9,935 nucleotides of DNA, taken from assembly GCA_029777145.1 (NCBI GenBank), contig JAKOSS010000597.1:1-9935 (forward strand), given 5' to 3'. Of the stretch, positions 7,538 to 9,935 are shown piece by piece. Below the pieces are notes generated by a model. It had not been told where the DNA came from, ran no database searches, and worked only from the letters and a program-made list of their open reading frames with translations. Origin of the DNA: Acidobacteriota bacterium (GTDB taxonomy: Bacteria > Acidobacteriota > Blastocatellia > Pyrinomonadales > Pyrinomonadaceae). The stretch's first letter is position 1, and every line of letters begins with the position of its first letter. Position numbers and translations under genes: made by a program.

Positions 7538-9568
7538 ATGAATTCGAGGTGGCGATTGTTTAGAAAAAGTTTGGTTTACGCTCTTGTTTCGGCCGTCGTT
7601 CTGGCGGCTTCAGCTTTCATGGCCTCGGCGCAGGCGCCGGTCACGGTCTCGGCGAGCGTTTCGCCGTCGTCGGTCGCGCCCGGTGGCAAAGGTACGGTCA
7701 AGCTCACGGCCGGGATCGCCGCCCCTTGGTACATATATTCGGTGACGCAGGGCCCGGGCGGCCCGTATCCGACGAAGATCACGATCGAACCTGCCGTTTT
7801 TGCGATGGGCGGCGTGAGCGGTCCGAAGCCGAAGGTCAAATTCGACGAGAACTTCAAGATCAACACCGAGACCTATTCGGGTTCCGCCACATTCTCGATC
7901 CCATTCACGGTCGCGGCGGATGCGCCGGCCGGCGAACAGATGCTTACGGTAAACTTTCGATTTCAGGCCTGCAACAATGAGGTCTGCCTTCCGCCGCGAA
8001 CTGTGAAAGCGACCGCCGCCGTGACGATCGGAGCGGGAAAGACCGAGCCGACTCCGTCGCCGACCGCAAGTCCGAGCGCGACTCCGACCGTTTCGCCGTC
8101 CGTTTCGCCGACGATCACGCCCACGAACACAAACACAAATCTTTCGCTCGCGAACACGAACGTCGCCGAAATGACGCCGACGCCGGAGGGAAATTCGAAT
8201 GTCGCGTCCGTTTCTCAAGTTTCCGAACCGAACCGCATCGCATCAGGAAACGATCTCGAGAATGGCGGATTCTGGGGCTATATCTGGCTGGCGATGTCGT
8301 TCGGCGCACTCTCTTTGCTGACGCCGTGCGTCTTCCCGATGATCCCGATCACGGTTTCGTATTTCACGAAGAACGCGGCCGACAGCCACGCCGGATCGAT
8401 CCGCGACGCACTGATCTACGCGGCCGGCATTATCCTGACGTTCACCGCGCTCGGCATTGCGCTCGCGCTTCTGTTCGGCGCGGCCGGCATAAATCAGTTC
8501 GCCGCGAACCCGTGGATCAACCTCGTGATCATGGGGATCTTCTTCGCGTTCGCCTTTAGTTTGCTCGGCGCGTACAACATCGGAATTCCTCCGAGCATCC
8601 TGAACCGGCTCGACAAACTGACGAGGGCGAAAGAAGGCAGCAAAACCCTCGGACTGCTCCTGATGGGCCTGACGTTCTCGCTGACGTCGTTCACCTGCAC
8701 CGCGCCGCTTGTCGGCACGATCCTCGTCGCCGCCGCGAACGGCAAGCTGTTTTACCCGATCGTCGGTATGCTCGCGTTTTCGAGCGTCTTCGCCTTGCCG
8801 TTCTTTATTCTTGCGGTCGCGCCGCGGCTGCTTCATTCGCTGCCGAGTTCGGGCGGATGGATGAATGCGCTCAAGGTCGTCATGGGATTCCTCGAGATCG
8901 GCGCCGCGCTCAAGTTCCTCTCGAACGCGGATCTGGTTTGGGGCTGGGGAATTTTCACCCGCGAGGTCGTGATCGCCGGCTGGATCGGACTTTCGGTGAT
9001 CATCTTCATGTACTTGCTCGGAATCTTCAAACTTTTCCACGATTACGGCGAAACGAAGATCGGGTTGATCCGGGTCCTGAACGCGATCTTCTTCATCACG
9101 CTCGCGTTCTATCTCCTGACCGGATTGTTCGGAGCGAAACTCGGCGAGATTGAATCGTTCCTGCCGCCGGCAAAGGAAAGCCTGACCGGATCATCGAGCG
9201 ACCGAAGCGGCGAACTCGATTGGATCGTGAATGATTACAAAGCGGCGCTCGAAAAGGCCAAGGCCGAAAACAAGCCGGTGCTGATCGATTTCACCGGCTA
9301 CACCTGCACGAACTGCCGCTGGATGGAAGTAAATATGTTCCCGAAACCGGCGGTCAAAGCGGAACTCGCGAACTTCGTCCGCGCGAGACTCTACACGGAC
9401 GGCGAGGGCGAGCCGTACGAAACTTACCAGAAAATGCAGGAAGAACGATTCGGAACCGTCGCGCTGCCGCTATACGCGATCGTCTCGCCGGACGACAAGA
9501 TCATCGCGCGGTTCGAAGGGCTGACGAGAAGCGAAGAAGAGTTCGCGAAGTTTCTCAAAACGCGGTAG
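7538..9568 (+). CDS. dsbD: DsbD-type thiol:disulfide interchange protein
   Basis: DsbD moves electrons from cytoplasmic thioredoxin through the inner membrane to extracytoplasmic acceptors such as DsbC, CcmG or TlpA-like proteins. The 676-residue product has all three modules. A signal peptide ends near ASAQA (29-33). The DsbD-alpha domain spans about 35-165 with C145 and C150 in CNNEVCLPP. A long linker (168-232) is rich in P, T, S and N. The eight-helix domain (about 245-535) has its two redox cysteines at C264 (LTPCVFPMIPIT) and C387 (FTCTAP). The C-terminal thioredoxin domain (about 560-676) has CTNC (590-593) and cis-proline P644. It is longer than E. coli DsbD (~565) mainly because of the linker. 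The ATG at 7538 lacks a ribosome site; the TTG at 7556 is preceded by GAGGTGG and would give MFRKSLVYALVSAVV, also a good signal peptide. The gene diverges from der, and the MauE-TlpA-TlpA protein nearby is a plausible electron acceptor. Confidence 0.95.
   Translation: MNSRWRLFRKSLVYALVSAVVLAASAFMASAQAPVTVSASVSPSSVAPGGKGTVKLTAGIAAPWYIYSVTQGPGGPYPTKITIEPAVFAMGGVSGPKPKVKFDENFKINTETYSGSATFSIPFTVAADAPAGEQMLTVNFRFQACNNEVCLPPRTVKATAAVTIGAGKTEPTPSPTASPSATPTVSPSVSPTITPTNTNTNLSLANTNVAEMTPTPEGNSNVASVSQVSEPNRIASGNDLENGGFWGYIWLAMSFGALSLLTPCVFPMIPITVSYFTKNAADSHAGSIRDALIYAAGIILTFTALGIALALLFGAAGINQFAANPWINLVIMGIFFAFAFSLLGAYNIGIPPSILNRLDKLTRAKEGSKTLGLLLMGLTFSLTSFTCTAPLVGTILVAAANGKLFYPIVGMLAFSSVFALPFFILAVAPRLLHSLPSSGGWMNALKVVMGFLEIGAALKFLSNADLVWGWGIFTREVVIAGWIGLSVIIFMYLLGIFKLFHDYGETKIGLIRVLNAIFFITLAFYLLTGLFGAKLGEIESFLPPAKESLTGSSSDRSGELDWIVNDYKAALEKAKAENKPVLIDFTGYTCTNCRWMEVNMFPKPAVKAELANFVRARLYTDGEGEPYETYQKMQEERFGTVALPLYAIVSPDDKIIARFEGLTRSEEEFAKFLKTR
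7546..7552 (+). promoter_or_regulatory. Possible ribosome binding site for an internal dsbD start
   Basis: GAGGTGG lies 3 nt before TTG at 7556, in frame with dsbD. GAGGTG is complementary to the 3' end of typical bacterial 16S rRNA, but the spacing is tight. No such motif precedes the ATG at 7538. This could make the TTG the real start, shortening the protein by six residues and leaving the signal peptide intact. Confidence 0.35.
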
Positions 9569-9634
9569 TCGGAGTTTGGAGTTCCGCGTTTACGCGGCCG
9601 AGTCGTGAGTGGTAAGGCGATTGTCTCTGCGCGA

Positions 9635-9658
9635 TCGCAAATCGAAAATCGCAAATCG
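9635..9658. repeat. Heptad array, unit TCGCAAA
   Basis: Three full 7-nt units (TCGCAAA, TCGAAAA, TCGCAAA) and a partial TCGC follow one another without gaps at the centre of the composite repeat. Confidence 0.75.
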
Positions 9659-9662
9659 CCTC

Positions 9663-9697
9663 ACTGCTTACTGCTCACGGCTTACTGCTTACGGCTC
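9663..9697. repeat. Heptad array, unit ACTGCTT/ACGGCTC
   Basis: Five contiguous 7-nt units (ACTGCTT, ACTGCTC, ACGGCTT, ACTGCTT, ACGGCTC) form an array just inside the right 28-bp arm. Variation is confined to positions 3 and 7 of the unit. Confidence 0.85.
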
Positions 9698-9735
9698 ATG
9701 GAATTGCCGCGTAAACGCGGAACTCCAAACTCCCA

Positions 9736-9784
9736 CCACCGACCACCGACCACTGACCACTGACCACTGACCACCGACCACCGA
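9736..9784. repeat. Heptad array, unit CCACYGA
   Basis: Seven contiguous 7-nt units occur in the order CCACCGA x2, CCACTGA x3, CCACCGA x2. Only position 5 varies, and the variants are arranged symmetrically. The next bases (9785-9788) run directly into the stop codon of the minus-strand gene. Confidence 0.9.
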
Positions 9785-9785
9785 C

Positions 9786-9935
9786 CTACTTTTTCCCAAA
9801 CTCATACATCACATAGACATTGAGCGCGCCGGGCGTGATCTCGTGCCTGATCCCGGTCGCTTTCATACTCAAACTTCCGCCGTTCTGGATCGGGACGGTG
9901 AATGAAACGCGATCCATCTGCAGGATATTGATCGG
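9786..9935 (-). CDS. C-terminal fragment of an unrecognised protein
   Basis: The frame is open from the window edge to a TAG at 9788-9786 and encodes the last 49 residues of a protein whose start lies beyond 9935. The fragment begins PINILQMDRVSF and ends LNVYVMYEFGKK. It contains alternating hydrophobic and polar residues suggestive of beta strands (about 9-14, 23-27, 40-46), no cysteine and no membrane helix. Codon use (GATC, GCG, ACG, GGC) resembles the other genes, which supports it being real. The strand pattern could fit a secreted beta-sandwich or the end of an outer-membrane protein, but I do not recognise the family and assign no function. It converges on dsbD across the composite repeat. 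Confidence 0.6.
   Translation of the reverse strand, partial: PINILQMDRVSFTVPIQNGGSLSMKATGIRHEITPGALNVYVMYEFGKK

Larger units (their letters stand above)
9571..9785. repeat. Composite inverted/heptad repeat filling the intergenic region after dsbD
   Basis: The whole gap between the convergent ends of dsbD and the right-edge gene is one repeat structure. Perfect 28-bp inverted arms lie at 9571-9598 and 9706-9733. They are themselves built of heptads (GGAGTTT, GGAGTTC, CGCGTTT, ACGCGGC), and each holds a small CCGCG-TTTA-CGCGG-type hairpin. Imperfect pairing continues inward: 9601-9615 with 9668-9682, and 9616-9621 with 9655-9660. Heptad arrays at 9635-9658 and 9663-9697 lie between the arms, and a third at 9736-9784 lies outside the right arm. 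The element starts 2 nt after the dsbD stop and reaches the stop codon of the opposite gene. It could act as a bidirectional terminator or RNA-stability structure. No gene or transposase is present. Confidence 0.85.

Noticed and set aside
7525..7563. A 12-codon frame (MLALNEFEVAIV) overlapping the dsbD start
   Set aside because: It has no ribosome site, no conserved features and no attenuator structure beside it; too short to support as a leader peptide.
8243..9040. A 265-codon minus-strand frame opposite dsbD
   Set aside because: It is a charged, low-information translation overlapping the conserved DsbD membrane domain; a shadow frame.
9571..9785. CRISPR array or attachment site in the terminal repeats
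   Set aside because: The units are 7 nt long and contiguous with no unique spacers, there are no cas genes, and no tRNA or integrase is nearby.

Overview
The window is a stretch of bacterial housekeeping chromosome with seven intact genes and one cut off at the right edge. Six genes run leftwards on the minus strand in the order der, a MauE-TlpA-TlpA fusion, tgt, yajC, secD, secF. A dsbD-type gene diverges from der and runs rightwards. It converges on the 3' end of an unrecognised minus-strand gene at the right edge. No RNA genes, CRISPR arrays, transposases or phage genes were seen.

The organism looks like a moderately GC-rich diderm. The Tgt-YajC-SecD-SecF order, the proline/threonine/serine-rich linker in DsbD, the MauE/TlpA proteins and the heptad-type intergenic repeats together suggest Acidobacteriota, perhaps Blastocatellia. 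This is an impression from sequence style, not a phylogenetic result.

Layout: 17-3130 holds secF, secD and yajC, accessory subunits of the Sec translocon. 3237-4481 is tgt (queuosine tRNA modification). 4483-5970 encodes a membrane MauE/DoxX-like domain followed by two similar thioredoxin-like domains, with its stop 1 nt from the tgt start. 6089-7441 is der (ribosome-assembly GTPase). 7442-7537 is the divergent promoter region. 7538-9568 is dsbD, which carries electrons from the cytoplasm across the inner membrane. 9571-9785 is a composite intergenic repeat. 9786-9935 is the last 49 codons of an unknown gene. Two themes share the neighbourhood: protein export (YajC/SecD/SecF) and extracytoplasmic thiol redox (the fusion protein and DsbD). 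The coupling is plausible but unproven.

The most unusual signal is a set of 7-bp-period repeats. One copy is an imperfect inverted pair of heptad arrays lying in frame inside tgt. It accounts for most of an insertion of about 39-45 residues that canonical Tgt lacks, and all catalytic and zinc residues remain. A mosaic of other heptad arrays, bounded by perfect 28-bp inverted arms, fills the dsbD 3' intergenic region. No previously undescribed multi-gene system was found.
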